Source: Candidatus Aenigmatarchaeota archaeon (GTDB lineage Archaea; Aenigmatarchaeota; Aenigmatarchaeia; GW2011-AR5; JAGGXF01). Taken from it: 48,919 nucleotides of DNA. Where the stretch lies: the NCBI GenBank assembly GCA_021157845.1, contig JAGGVU010000010.1:1-48919 (forward strand), read 5' to 3'. Of this stretch, positions 36,512 through 45,630 are shown piece after piece. The translations under genes and the position numbers were made by a program. Numbering within the stretch: position 1 is the first letter of the stretch; each line of letters begins with the position of its first letter. A model generated the notes under the pieces. It saw only the letters and a program-made list of their open reading frames with translations, was not told the DNA's origin and did no database searches.

Positions 36512-36676
36512 CTTAGCCTGGTGAACCTTTTCTTTTTTAAAAAAGAAAAGCTTCAATGGAAAAGAAAAATTCGGGCAATTAGAGCGCTACGCTGATAAAT
36601 TTTCCACAAGCGCTTTTTGAGCGTTAGTGAGAAAAGGGCTTCGTAGAGGCCGGGAGTTCAAATCTCCCCCGGCCCA
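36502..36676 (+). tRNA. tRNA-Ile (anticodon GAT) with D-loop (~36523-36578) and anticodon-loop (~36598-36640) insertions
   Basis: GGGCCGGTAGCTTAGCCTGGT...TAGAGCGCTACGCTGATA...CGTAGAGGCCGGGAGTTCAAATCTCCCCCGGCCCA; stems pair. Confidence 0.88.
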
Positions 36677-36690
36677 TTCAAACCAAATAA

Positions 36691-36762
36691 ATTGACGTGC
36701 CTATCCACATCGGTCTGGCAAGTCCTGGCGTAAAACAAATTTTAGAAATGGTTGAAAACTAA
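36691..36762 (+). pseudogene. Possible C-terminal gene remnant
   Basis: IDVPIHIGLASPGVKQILEMVEN* preceded in frame by a stop. Confidence 0.3.
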
Positions 36763-37032
36763 TTTCCGCATAATTATATGTCAGTCTTCATATTTTAATG
36801 GGTTAAAATAAAAAAACCTTTAAATACTTAATACTAAATTTAATTATAGCTCTCATGATTCGAAGAAAACTACGTGTTCTGGTTAGATATCGGCAGGATT
36901 GAAAATATTTAAAAGCTTTTGTCATTACAATATTGTATTGATTTTTGCTATAAAATCATAAATCATGTATCAAACTAAACTTAAACTAAAGATTAAACAA
37001 AATGATAAAAAATACCAAAAGAAGGGATAAAA

Positions 37033-38022
37033 ATGCCTAAACACAGCAAACCAAGATCAGGTTCAAAGCAATTTTGGCCGAGAAAGAGAGCTAAACGTAT
37101 CTATCCTGACATATCTTTTAACCAGTCATTCTTATCTGCTCATGAGGTCAAGCCAATGACATTTGCCGGATGGAAGGTTGGTATGACACATGTGCAATAT
37201 GTTGACAACAATCCCAAATCACCAACATACAACCAGATTATAACAAAACCTGTAACGGTTGTTGAAACTCCTTCTCTTTTTGTTTGTGCTCTTCGCTTCT
37301 ATTCTCATTCTCCATATGGCCTGAAAATTTTGGGCGAAATGTGGTCAGATATAAAATACAAAAACCTGAAAAGAAAGATAAAAAAAGAGAGTGAGAAGAA
37401 ATTTGATATTGAGAAAAGTAAAAAAGACATAACCGATGTACGGTTAGTTGTTCATACAATTCCTGAAAAGTCAGGTGTGGGCAAGAAGAAGCCTGAATTA
37501 TTTGAAGTTTGTTTGGGAGGGTCTGATATTAATGAAAAAATAAAATATGCTCAATCCGTTTTAGGTAAAGAGCTGGATATAAAAGATGTTTTTTCAGATG
37601 GAGAAACTATCGATGTAACGGGAATAACAAAAGGGCATGGGTTTACCGGCCCTGTCAAGAGGTTTGGTATTAAAATACAGACAAGAAAGGATGAGCAGCA
37701 TCACAGACATGCTGGAACAAAAGGTCAGGAAAGACCTGGAAGACAGAGATGGCAAGTTCCAATGCCCGGGCAATATGGGTTTTTTAGAAGAACAGAACTA
37801 AATAAAAAAATTCTGAAAATAGTTGACAAGCCAGATACAGTCATTCCAAAAGGAGGCTTTCTAAATTATGGTATACCAAAATCGAGGCTAATAGTTATTG
37901 AAGGATCTTTACCCGGACCCGCCAAAAGATTAATTATGATTAGAAAGGCAATGCGTGCTAAAAAAAGGCCACAGCCAGTTGAAATAAAGTATATATCAAC
38001 AGAAAGCAAGCAAGGCGTTTAA
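37033..38022 (+). CDS. rpl3: Ribosomal protein L3
   Basis: HSKPRSGSKQFWPRKRAKRIYP; GHGFTGPVKRFGI; first gene of S10-like operon. Confidence 0.96.
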   Translation: MPKHSKPRSGSKQFWPRKRAKRIYPDISFNQSFLSAHEVKPMTFAGWKVGMTHVQYVDNNPKSPTYNQIITKPVTVVETPSLFVCALRFYSHSPYGLKILGEMWSDIKYKNLKRKIKKESEKKFDIEKSKKDITDVRLVVHTIPEKSGVGKKKPELFEVCLGGSDINEKIKYAQSVLGKELDIKDVFSDGETIDVTGITKGHGFTGPVKRFGIKIQTRKDEQHHRHAGTKGQERPGRQRWQVPMPGQYGFFRRTELNKKILKIVDKPDTVIPKGGFLNYGIPKSRLIVIEGSLPGPAKRLIMIRKAMRAKKRPQPVEIKYISTESKQGV

Positions 38023-38024
38023 AA

Positions 38025-38831
38025 ATGAAGACAGATGTATTTGATGCAGAGGGGAGGAAAATTGGAAAGATAGACCTACCTCCTATTTTTGACACACCTG
38101 TTAAGCCCGATGTGATTAAGCGTGCTGTTCTGGCTGAGCATTCATGGTCACGACAACCTTATGGTTCAGACAAGATGGCTGGAAAAAGAACGTCTGCACA
38201 CTACCATGGCAGCAGAAGTGCAAGATACACGATGATGAACAGAGAGATGTCTAGAATGGCAAGGATACATAGCTCAGGGCATTTATTTTTCCGTGCGAGG
38301 TTTGTTCCACAGGCAGTAAAAGGACGCAGAGCCCATCCGCCAAAAGCTGAGAAAAATTGGGCAGAAAAAATAAACAAAAAGGAATACGAACTGGCAATAA
38401 AGTCAGCATTGGCGGCCACAGCTGATTTAACCTTTGTAAAGGCGAGAGGTCATAAAATTGACAACATTGACAGCATGCCAATAGTTTTAGATATTAATAA
38501 TATAAAAAAGACAAAAGAATTTTTTGCTTTGTTGAAGAAAATCGGTTTAGAAGAAGAATTGAAAAGATGCAAAAAAAAGAAAATTCGACCTGGTAAAGGA
38601 AAAAATAGAGGGAGGCCGTATAAAAAGAAGAAAGGACCTCTTATAATTGTTGAGGAAGGGTCAGAAATTTTAAAATGCGGAAAAAATATAGCAGGTGTTG
38701 ACATTTGCACACCAACTAATCTTACAGTTGAAAAGTTGGCTCCTGGCGCGAGCTTAGGTCGGCTTTTAATAATAACCAAGCGTGCTCTTGACGAATTAAA
38801 AAATTCATTTTTATCAGGCGAGGCCTCTTAG
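38025..38831 (+). CDS. rpl4: Ribosomal protein L4
   Basis: Archaeal L4 motifs, operon position after L3. Confidence 0.95.
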   Translation: MKTDVFDAEGRKIGKIDLPPIFDTPVKPDVIKRAVLAEHSWSRQPYGSDKMAGKRTSAHYHGSRSARYTMMNREMSRMARIHSSGHLFFRARFVPQAVKGRRAHPPKAEKNWAEKINKKEYELAIKSALAATADLTFVKARGHKIDNIDSMPIVLDINNIKKTKEFFALLKKIGLEEELKRCKKKKIRPGKGKNRGRPYKKKKGPLIIVEEGSEILKCGKNIAGVDICTPTNLTVEKLAPGASLGRLLIITKRALDELKNSFLSGEAS

Positions 38832-38839
38832 ACATTTAG

Positions 38840-39250
38840 GTGATTTTAATGTCGGAAGAAAAAAAATCAAGTCCATCTGCGGCGATTCATAGAGATACCG
38901 CCAGTGCTGGACTTGAGCAGGCAAATAAAGAATTGAAACCTGATAAAAAGCCGCTTATAGAAAAAAAAACAAATGTGAAAAAAAAGTTTAGCGACCCATG
39001 GAAATATTTAAAATTTGTGCATATGACTGAAAAGTCCATAGGTTTGGTAGAGAAAGAGAACAAACTTATTTTTATGGTCGAAAGGCGCGCAACAAAGAAA
39101 GATATTAAAAATGCCTTTGAGAAAACATTTGACGTAAAAGTTGATGATGTAAATATAATGATAGACCAGAAAGGCAGAAAAAAGGCATTTATTAAACTTT
39201 CAAAGGATTATCCAGCATCTGATATTGCTATGAGGTTGGGTGTAATATAA
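38840..39250 (+). CDS. rpl23: Ribosomal protein L23 with ~50 aa charged N-terminal extension
   Basis: TEKSIGLVEKENKLIFMVERRATKKDIKNAFEKTFDVKV. Confidence 0.93.
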   Translation: MILMSEEKKSSPSAAIHRDTASAGLEQANKELKPDKKPLIEKKTNVKKKFSDPWKYLKFVHMTEKSIGLVEKENKLIFMVERRATKKDIKNAFEKTFDVKVDDVNIMIDQKGRKKAFIKLSKDYPASDIAMRLGVI

Positions 39251-39289
39251 ATACCATGATTGTGGTTAAAAATACAAACGGTGTTTAGT

Positions 39290-39988
39290 ATGGGAAAAAC
39301 ATTAATACAACAGAAAAGAGGAAAATCACCTCGCTACAGAGTGCCTAGCCGTGTCTCTCGTATACAGACAAGACATCCCAAAACGAAAGAAAAAATATTG
39401 GGAGAAGTTGTTGATATTGTTCATGTGCCGGGAAGGGTAGCACCAGTTGCTTTTGTAATGTCAAAAAATAAAAAAATACCTATTATAGCTTCTGAAGGCA
39501 TGTTTGTTGGGCAAAAAATCAGTTTGAATGCGGAAGAAAAAGAAAATATTACAAATGGCAGCCTTATAGCTGTTGGAAATGTGCCAGAAGGTACAAAAAT
39601 TTATAACATTGAACTCAATCCCGGCGATGGTGGAAAGCTTTGCAGGTCAGCTGGAAATTTTGCCGTTGTTGTTTCACACGAAGGTGAAAAAACTGTTTTG
39701 AGATTGCCATCAAGACAAATGAAAAAAATTTCAGCCAAGTGTCGCGCAAATATAGGAATTGTTGCAGGCGGTGGAGTAAAAGAAAAGCCATTTATGAAGG
39801 CAGGCAATAAATTTTATGCTTATAAAGTTAGGAACAAATTATATCCAAAAGTTAGCGCATCTGCTATGAACGCTGTTGACCACCCATTCGGGGGCTCTAA
39901 TCTTGGGAGATCTAAAACAGTTTCAAAAAATGCGCCACCTGGCCAAAAAGTTGGAATTGTATCTCCACGCAGAACAGGAAAGAAGTGA
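39290..39988 (+). CDS. rpl2: Ribosomal protein L2
   Basis: Start [47 protein letters not shown]. Confidence 0.95.
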   Translation: MGKTLIQQKRGKSPRYRVPSRVSRIQTRHPKTKEKILGEVVDIVHVPGRVAPVAFVMSKNKKIPIIASEGMFVGQKISLNAEEKENITNGSLIAVGNVPEGTKIYNIELNPGDGGKLCRSAGNFAVVVSHEGEKTVLRLPSRQMKKISAKCRANIGIVAGGGVKEKPFMKAGNKFYAYKVRNKLYPKVSASAMNAVDHPFGGSNLGRSKTVSKNAPPGQKVGIVSPRRTGKK

Positions 39989-40380
39989 TGATTATGGTAA
40001 ACTTTAGTTATAAGGGGAAAAGCTTGAAAGAGTTGAAAGAGATGACATTGGAAGAGCTGGCAGAATTAATGCCAGCAAGAGAAAGGCGCTCGCTTAAAAG
40101 AGGGCTTACAAAAGTTCAGAAAAGACTTTTAAGGAAAATAAAAAAAGCAAAAGGAGAGGACAAAGTTATCCGAACGCATGCAAGAGATATGATAATTTTG
40201 CCAGAAATGTTTGGAGCCAAACTAGCTGTTTACAATGGTAAAGAGTTTGTCGTTATTGAAATAAAGCCAGAAATGCTTGGGCATCGTTTGGGTGAATTTG
40301 CTCCAAGCAGGAAGGCTGTTAGACATAGCGCACCTGGATTTGGTGCTACAAGATCTAGTAAGTTTGTTCCATTAAAGTGA
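39985..40380 (+). CDS. rps19: Ribosomal protein S19
   Basis: [49 protein letters not shown]. Confidence 0.95.
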   Translation: MMIMVNFSYKGKSLKELKEMTLEELAELMPARERRSLKRGLTKVQKRLLRKIKKAKGEDKVIRTHARDMIILPEMFGAKLAVYNGKEFVVIEIKPEMLGHRLGEFAPSRKAVRHSAPGFGATRSSKFVPLK

Positions 40381-40925
40381 TGTTTATGCCATACACATTT
40401 AAACCTGAGAAAGCATATGCAAGGGCATATGGAAGAAATATACCAATATCTACAAAAGATGCTATTTTAATATGTAAAAAAATCAGAAAGAAAAGTTTTT
40501 TCAAATCAAAAAAACTGCTCGAAGACCTTAAGATGAAAAAGATAAGCTTAGGAGGAAAATATTATACAAAAGCTGTTACTAATATTTTGAAATTGCTGGA
40601 AAGTGCTGAAAAGAACGCGGAGTTTTCCGAGCTTAATTTGGATAAATGTGTTGTTTATGCAAGTGCATCCCATGGTGCAATAGTTCATAGAAGACGAAGG
40701 GCGTCTAACTTTGGAAGTAAGCTAAAATATACAAATCTGGAAATTATAGTTGTTGACCGCTCTGCTAAAAAAGAAGTTGAGCCACAGCAGAAAAAAGAGA
40801 CAGCTGCTAAGCAAGAAACTGGAAAGCAAGCTGATGCAAAAAAGAAGGATACAGCGAAAGAGAGAAAAAAATCTGAAGAAAATATCGAAAAGGAGAGCAG
40901 TGGAGAGGTCAAAAAATCTGTATAA
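40377..40925 (+). CDS. rpl22: Ribosomal protein L22 with ~55 aa Lys/Glu/Ala-rich C-terminal tail
   Basis: L22 core plus tail [52 protein letters not shown]. Confidence 0.92.
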   Translation: MMFMPYTFKPEKAYARAYGRNIPISTKDAILICKKIRKKSFFKSKKLLEDLKMKKISLGGKYYTKAVTNILKLLESAEKNAEFSELNLDKCVVYASASHGAIVHRRRRASNFGSKLKYTNLEIIVVDRSAKKEVEPQQKKETAAKQETGKQADAKKKDTAKERKKSEENIEKESSGEVKKSV

Positions 40926-40932
40926 ATGAAGC

Positions 40933-41160
40933 GTGTTAAATATGGCAATAATAAGAAAAAAAGAAATGAGGAATATGGGAAAAACTGAGCTAGAAAAAAA
41001 ATTAGCTGAATTGAATTTAGAGCTCTCAAAAGCAAGGTCTATTTCAGATGTAGGGGGCTCTGTAAAAAGTCCTGGAAAACTAAAGGAAATAAGAAGAACG
41101 ATAGCAAGGATAAAAACTTATATTAATCAAAAACAAAGGAGTGAAAATGACAATCTGTAA
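40933..41160 (+). CDS. rpl29: Ribosomal protein L29
   Basis: LEKKLAELNLELSKARSISDVGGSVKSPGKLKEIRRTIARIKTYINQK. Confidence 0.9.
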   Translation: MLNMAIIRKKEMRNMGKTELEKKLAELNLELSKARSISDVGGSVKSPGKLKEIRRTIARIKTYINQKQRSENDNL

Positions 41161-41452
41161 AAAGTGTGGATTACCAAAAGAGCTTTGTGTTTGTGAAACA
41201 ATAGCCAAAGAGCAGCAGACTGTTAAAGTCTATGAAGAAAAGAAAAGGTTTGGCAAGGTAATGACAATAATAGAAGGCATTGATAGTCAGCGAGTTGATT
41301 GTCGCGCCTTGAAAAAAAAGCTTAAAACAAAGCTTGCCTGTGGCGGTACGTTCAAAAATGGAAAAATAGAGTTGCAGGGAAGCCACAAAAACCAAGTAAA
41401 GGAGCTGCTCAGAGCTGAAGGGTTTCCAGAAGAAATGATAGAAGTTTCGTAA
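41141..41452 (+). CDS. Translation initiation factor aIF1 (SUI1/eIF1)
   Basis: CxxCGLPKELCVC; RFGKVMTIIEGID; LKTKLACGGTFKNGKIELQGSH. Confidence 0.94.
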   Translation: MKMTICKKCGLPKELCVCETIAKEQQTVKVYEEKKRFGKVMTIIEGIDSQRVDCRALKKKLKTKLACGGTFKNGKIELQGSHKNQVKELLRAEGFPEEMIEVS

Positions 41453-41745
41453 TGCACAAAGATGGTATGATGAGAAATGAAAAAAATATTTTTAGACACG
41501 AACTTATAGGATTGCGAGTTGAGATTCGTAAGGCAAAAAACAAGAGTTATAACAAGATAAAAGGAACAATAATTGATGAAACAAAAAATAGCATAATATT
41601 GGAAAAGGATGGTGAAAGGAGGAATATATTAAAGAAGGGAACAATCTTTTTAATACACCTGAACGGAAAAAGAATTGAGATGGCTGGCGACATGCTTTTG
41701 GGAAGGCCAGAAGACAGAATTAAAAACAAGCTAAAGAAGTGGTAA
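41452..41745 (+). CDS. rnp1: RNase P protein subunit p29 (Rnp1)
   Basis: HELIGLRVEIRKAKNKSYNKIKGTIIDETKNSIIL; operon position. Confidence 0.9.
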   Translation: MHKDGMMRNEKNIFRHELIGLRVEIRKAKNKSYNKIKGTIIDETKNSIILEKDGERRNILKKGTIFLIHLNGKRIEMAGDMLLGRPEDRIKNKLKKW

Positions 41746-41746
41746 T

Positions 41747-42079
41747 ATGAAAAACTATAACAATCTTGGACTAGAAGCAAATCCACCGGAAAAAACGTGT
41801 AATGATAAGACATGCCCATGGCATGGGCATTTGAAAGTGCGTGGCAGGGTTTTCATAGCCAAGGTTGTAAGTGATAAAAACCGGGCGTCAATTGTAGTTG
41901 AGTGGCCTTATACAAAGTTCGTTCATAAGTACGAGCGCTATGAAAAGAGAAAAACAAAAATAACTGTTCATAACCCAAAATGTATAGATGCTAAAAAAGG
42001 CGATTATGTAAAAATAGCAGAATGCAGACCTATTTCAAAAACGAAGCATTTTGTTGTTATAGAAAAAATTAAAAAGTGA
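41747..42079 (+). CDS. rps17: Ribosomal protein S17
   Basis: CNDKTCPWHGHLKVRGRVFIAKVVSDK; YERYEKRKTKITVHNP. Confidence 0.95.
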   Translation: MKNYNNLGLEANPPEKTCNDKTCPWHGHLKVRGRVFIAKVVSDKNRASIVVEWPYTKFVHKYERYEKRKTKITVHNPKCIDAKKGDYVKIAECRPISKTKHFVVIEKIKK

Positions 42080-42086
42080 TGGTTAT

Positions 42087-42488
42087 ATGAAACCAGTAAA
42101 AGCAAAGATATCAAAACCAATAACGCTTAGGACAGTTTTAACCTGTATAGATAACAGTGGAGCTAAGAAATTATCTGTTATAGCTGTCAAGACATATAAG
42201 GGCAAACGGCGCCGTTTGCCGCGTGCAGGCATTGGAGATATAGTTATCTGCTCTGTAGTAAATGGAAATGAAAAAATGCGGCATAAAGTCGTATATGCAG
42301 TTATTGTGCGGCAGAAAAAAGAATATAGAAGACTAGATGGCACAAGAATAAAATTTGAGGATAATGCCGCAGTTGTCATAAACCCAAAAAACAATGAGCC
42401 ACAAGGAACTGAGATAAGAGGGATAGTTGCAAAAGAAGTGATACAGCGATTTTCAGCAATAGGCAAAATAGCAACACAGGTTGTCTAG
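42087..42488 (+). CDS. rpl14: Ribosomal protein L14
   Basis: CIDNSGAKKLSVIAVKTYKGKRRRLPRAGIGD. Confidence 0.95.
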   Translation: MKPVKAKISKPITLRTVLTCIDNSGAKKLSVIAVKTYKGKRRRLPRAGIGDIVICSVVNGNEKMRHKVVYAVIVRQKKEYRRLDGTRIKFEDNAAVVINPKNNEPQGTEIRGIVAKEVIQRFSAIGKIATQVV

Positions 42489-42497
42489 GTGTTAAAT

Positions 42498-42887
42498 ATG
42501 GAAAAAAAATGGTCAATATCTTGGAAATCAAGCAAACAAAAAAGAAAACAGCGAAAGTATAGATATAATGCTCCGCTACACATCAAGCAAAAGTTTATTC
42601 ATGCTTTGTTATCTAAACAGCTTAGAAAAGAATTGGGAACAAGGTCTTTTGGCCTTAGGAAGGGTGATGAGGTTAAAATTATGCGTGGTAATTTAAAAGG
42701 AAAGACAGCAAAAATAGCACGCATATCAGTGAAAAAATCCAAGGTTTGGCTGGAAGGAGTTAAGAGAAAAAAGTCAACAGGAGAAGAAGTTTTAATACCA
42801 TTTCAGCCGTCAAATCTTATGATAATCAGTTTAACCAAGGAGGATAAAAAAAGGCAAAAAATAAAAGAGAGAAAAATAAAAAAGTGA
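42498..42887 (+). CDS. rpl24: Ribosomal protein L24
   Basis: KKWSISWKSSKQKRKQRKYRYNAPLH; GDEVKIMRGNLKGKTAKI. Confidence 0.94.
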   Translation: MEKKWSISWKSSKQKRKQRKYRYNAPLHIKQKFIHALLSKQLRKELGTRSFGLRKGDEVKIMRGNLKGKTAKIARISVKKSKVWLEGVKRKKSTGEEVLIPFQPSNLMIISLTKEDKKRQKIKERKIKK

Positions 42888-42893
42888 TAAATT

Positions 42894-43595
42894 ATGGGTA
42901 TTACAAAAAGATATAATGCACCGGTCTTTTGGCCAATTAAAAGAAAGGGAAAGAAATTTACAGTTACACCAAGTCCGGGACCGCATAGCAAAAATTTATG
43001 CGTACCGCTTGCAATTTTAATAAGAGATTATCTTGGGATAGCAAAGAACATAAAAGAAGTTAAAACCATATTGTCAGGGAATAATGTAAAGGTAAATGGA
43101 AAAACCAGAAAAGAATATAAATTTCCTGTTGGGCTGATGGATGTAATTCAGATTGGTGACATGTTCTTTATAACTTTGCCATCAAAAAATGGACTTACTT
43201 TTGTAAAAACAAAGAGCCCATTGAGGCTTGCGAAAGTCCGTAATAAAAAGTTATTGAAGGGGGGCCGGATACAATTAAATTTGCATGATGGAACTAATTT
43301 GCTAACCAAAGACAAAGAAATAAAGACAAATGATGTCCTCGTTTTAGATTTGGAAAATAAAATAAAAGATGTTGTAAAATTTGAGCCAGGGGCACTTATT
43401 ATGATAATAAATGGAAGTAATGCCGGAAAATTTGGTTATATAAAAGACCTTATAAAGAGAAAGGACTGTAAGGAGAATATAGTTGTTATAGAAATAAATG
43501 ACAGTCTTATAGAGGTGCCACTTTCCTACACATTTGTTGTTGGTAGAGATAAGCCGCTAATACCCCTGAAGGCAGATGGTGAATCAGATGAATAA
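42894..43595 (+). CDS. rps4e: Ribosomal protein S4e (eS4)
   Basis: FTVTPSPGPHSKNLCVPLAILIRDYLG; operon position. Confidence 0.94.
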   Translation: MGITKRYNAPVFWPIKRKGKKFTVTPSPGPHSKNLCVPLAILIRDYLGIAKNIKEVKTILSGNNVKVNGKTRKEYKFPVGLMDVIQIGDMFFITLPSKNGLTFVKTKSPLRLAKVRNKKLLKGGRIQLNLHDGTNLLTKDKEIKTNDVLVLDLENKIKDVVKFEPGALIMIINGSNAGKFGYIKDLIKRKDCKENIVVIEINDSLIEVPLSYTFVVGRDKPLIPLKADGESDE

Positions 43596-44094
43596 AGACA
43601 ATATAATGAGAAAAATATATATAGAAAAGATAGTGTTAAATATAGGATGTGGCAAGACTGGTGACATAAAGAAAGCTACCAAAGTCTTATATGATATTAC
43701 AAAACAGAAACCAGTAATAACCAAATCAAAATCAAAATCAACATTTGGGGTTCCAAAAAATAAAGAGATCGGTGTTAAAGTTACTGTCCGAAAAAATGTT
43801 GAGCAATTGCTGAAAACTCTAATAAAGGCGGTTGATAATAAATTGCTGTTCAAAAATTTTGATAACTTCGGAAATTTTTCATTTGGTATTTCCGAGCACA
43901 TATCTGTGCCCGGAGTAGAATATGATCCGAACATAGGAATTTTCGGATTTGATGTATGCGTTAGGTTAGCGCGACCAGGATTTTCAGGTTCAAAAATAGG
44001 AAAGGCACATAGGATAACAAAAAAAGAAGCAATGGAGTTTATTAAACAAAAATTTGGTATAGAGCTTGTTGAGAAGAGGGTTAGCGAATATTAG
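43576..44094 (+). CDS. rpl5: Ribosomal protein L5
   Basis: IEKIVLNIGCGKTGDIKKATKVLYDITKQKPVITKSK. Confidence 0.94.
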   Translation: MVNQMNKDNIMRKIYIEKIVLNIGCGKTGDIKKATKVLYDITKQKPVITKSKSKSTFGVPKNKEIGVKVTVRKNVEQLLKTLIKAVDNKLLFKNFDNFGNFSFGISEHISVPGVEYDPNIGIFGFDVCVRLARPGFSGSKIGKAHRITKKEAMEFIKQKFGIELVEKRVSEY

Positions 44095-44134
44095 ACGATT
44101 AAAAAGATTAATAAATTTTAGTGATGGTGACAAA

Positions 44135-44293
44135 ATGAGAACAAAAAAAATAAAAAGAAAATTTGGTAAAGGTGCGAGACAATGTCAAAATTGCGGAAAC
44201 TTTCACGGAGTTATACGAAGGTATAACCTTTACTATTGTAGGAGATGTATGCGAGAACTCGGAAAAAAACTCGGGTTCAAAAAATTCAACTGA
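44135..44293 (+). CDS. rps14: Ribosomal protein S14 (zinc-binding)
   Basis: CQNCGNFHGVIRRYNLYYCRRCMRELGKKLGF. Confidence 0.95.
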   Translation: MRTKKIKRKFGKGARQCQNCGNFHGVIRRYNLYYCRRCMRELGKKLGFKKFN

Positions 44294-44294
44294 G

Positions 44295-44678
44295 ATGATA
44301 GTTATGAGGGATGACAATTTAGCTATTATGTTTTCAAGTATGAAAAATGCTGAAGCCATTGGCAAGCAGACATGTATAGTTCCACGCTCTAAGCTGATTA
44401 TAAAAATTTTGGAGCTATTAAAAAAGGAGAATTATATAAAGAGCTTTGAAGACGCTGGAAAAAATTTGAAAGTGATTTTAGCCAAGAGAATAACTGATTG
44501 TGGTGTTATAAAGCCACGTTTCTCTGTAAAGAAAGATGAATACGAGAAATGGGAACGAAGATATTTGCCTGCTAAGGGCTTTGGATTATTGATAGTTTCC
44601 ACCAATATCGGCGTGGTTACACAGGAATATGCAAACAAAAAGGGCATTGGAGGAAAACTTTTGGCCTATATATTTTAG
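44295..44678 (+). CDS. rps8: Ribosomal protein S8
   Basis: RDDNLAIMFSSMKNAE..., LPAKGFGLLIVSTNIGVVTQEYANKKGIGGKLLAYIF; longer track ORF overlaps S14. Confidence 0.93.
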   Translation: MIVMRDDNLAIMFSSMKNAEAIGKQTCIVPRSKLIIKILELLKKENYIKSFEDAGKNLKVILAKRITDCGVIKPRFSVKKDEYEKWERRYLPAKGFGLLIVSTNIGVVTQEYANKKGIGGKLLAYIF

Positions 44679-44680
44679 CT

Positions 44681-45244
44681 GTGATGTTTATGATAGAAAA
44701 AATCGTTCAGATTCCTGAGGGCGTTTCTGTTACGATAACGAACAAACAAGTTTTTGTCAAGGGTCCTAAAGGGGAGTTGAATAGGGATTTTTTCAGCCCA
44801 AGATATGAAAATAGTATATTTTTAGAAAAAAAAGATGACAAGATAAAAATTTATTCAAAAACAGATAGAAAAGAATTGAAGTCCATGATTGGAACAATTA
44901 CCGCACATATAAAAAATATGATAAGAGGCGTCTGCGAAGGATTTGAGTATATACTAAAAATCCATTATGTTCATTTTCCAATGTCAGTTGAAATAAAAGA
45001 CAATATTGTTTATATTAAAAATTTTCTTGGAGAGCGCGGGCCAAGAACTGCACGGATAATTGGTGATACAAAAGTAACTGTAAAGAAAGATGAAGTTATT
45101 GTGTCATCTATAGATAGAGAGGCTGCTGGTAAGACCGCTGCTAATATAGAGCAGGCCTGCAGGATTAGCAGGCGAGACAGAAGAGTTTTTCAGGATGGCA
45201 TATACATAGCTAAAAAGCCGGGGAGAAAATTCGGTGATGCTTAA
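44681..45244 (+). CDS. rpl6: Ribosomal protein L6
   Basis: QIPEGVSVTITNKQVFVKGPKGELNRDF; ARIIGDTKVTVKKDEVIVSSIDREAAGKTAANIEQ. Confidence 0.94.
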   Translation: MMFMIEKIVQIPEGVSVTITNKQVFVKGPKGELNRDFFSPRYENSIFLEKKDDKIKIYSKTDRKELKSMIGTITAHIKNMIRGVCEGFEYILKIHYVHFPMSVEIKDNIVYIKNFLGERGPRTARIIGDTKVTVKKDEVIVSSIDREAAGKTAANIEQACRISRRDRRVFQDGIYIAKKPGRKFGDA

Positions 45245-45621
45245 TGCATGATAACAGCTCAAATACAACAAAAAAAATACCAACATTTCACAGGCAGAAC
45301 TATACAAAATTAAAAATTAAGGGCAAAGACAAATGGAAAAGACCAAAGGGGCTTCAGAGCAAACTAAGAAAAGGCAAGCGTGGAAAAGGGTCAATGCCTG
45401 TAATAGGTTTTCGAAAACCAAAGAAAAATAGATACAAAATCAGAAACTATAATATTATTGAAGTTTCAAACGAATCTGACCTAAAAAGAGTTAACCCTAA
45501 GGTCGATGGAGTTTTGATACGTCATGTTGGCTTAAAAAAATATCTTTTATTAGTTGAAAAATGCAAAAAGGCTAAAATAAAAATTTTAAATAAAATGCGG
45601 AAGTTGAAAAAAAGAGGCTAA
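45244..45621 (+). CDS. rpl32e: Ribosomal protein L32e (eL32)
   Basis: FHRQNYTKLKIKGKDKWKRPKGLQSKLRKGKRGKGSMPVIGFRKPKK. Confidence 0.94.
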   Translation: MHDNSSNTTKKIPTFHRQNYTKLKIKGKDKWKRPKGLQSKLRKGKRGKGSMPVIGFRKPKKNRYKIRNYNIIEVSNESDLKRVNPKVDGVLIRHVGLKKYLLLVEKCKKAKIKILNKMRKLKKRG

Positions 45622-45630
45622 GTGATGTGA

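Noticed and set aside
42083-42466. 127-aa - ORF
   Set aside because: Antisense to ribosomal protein L14
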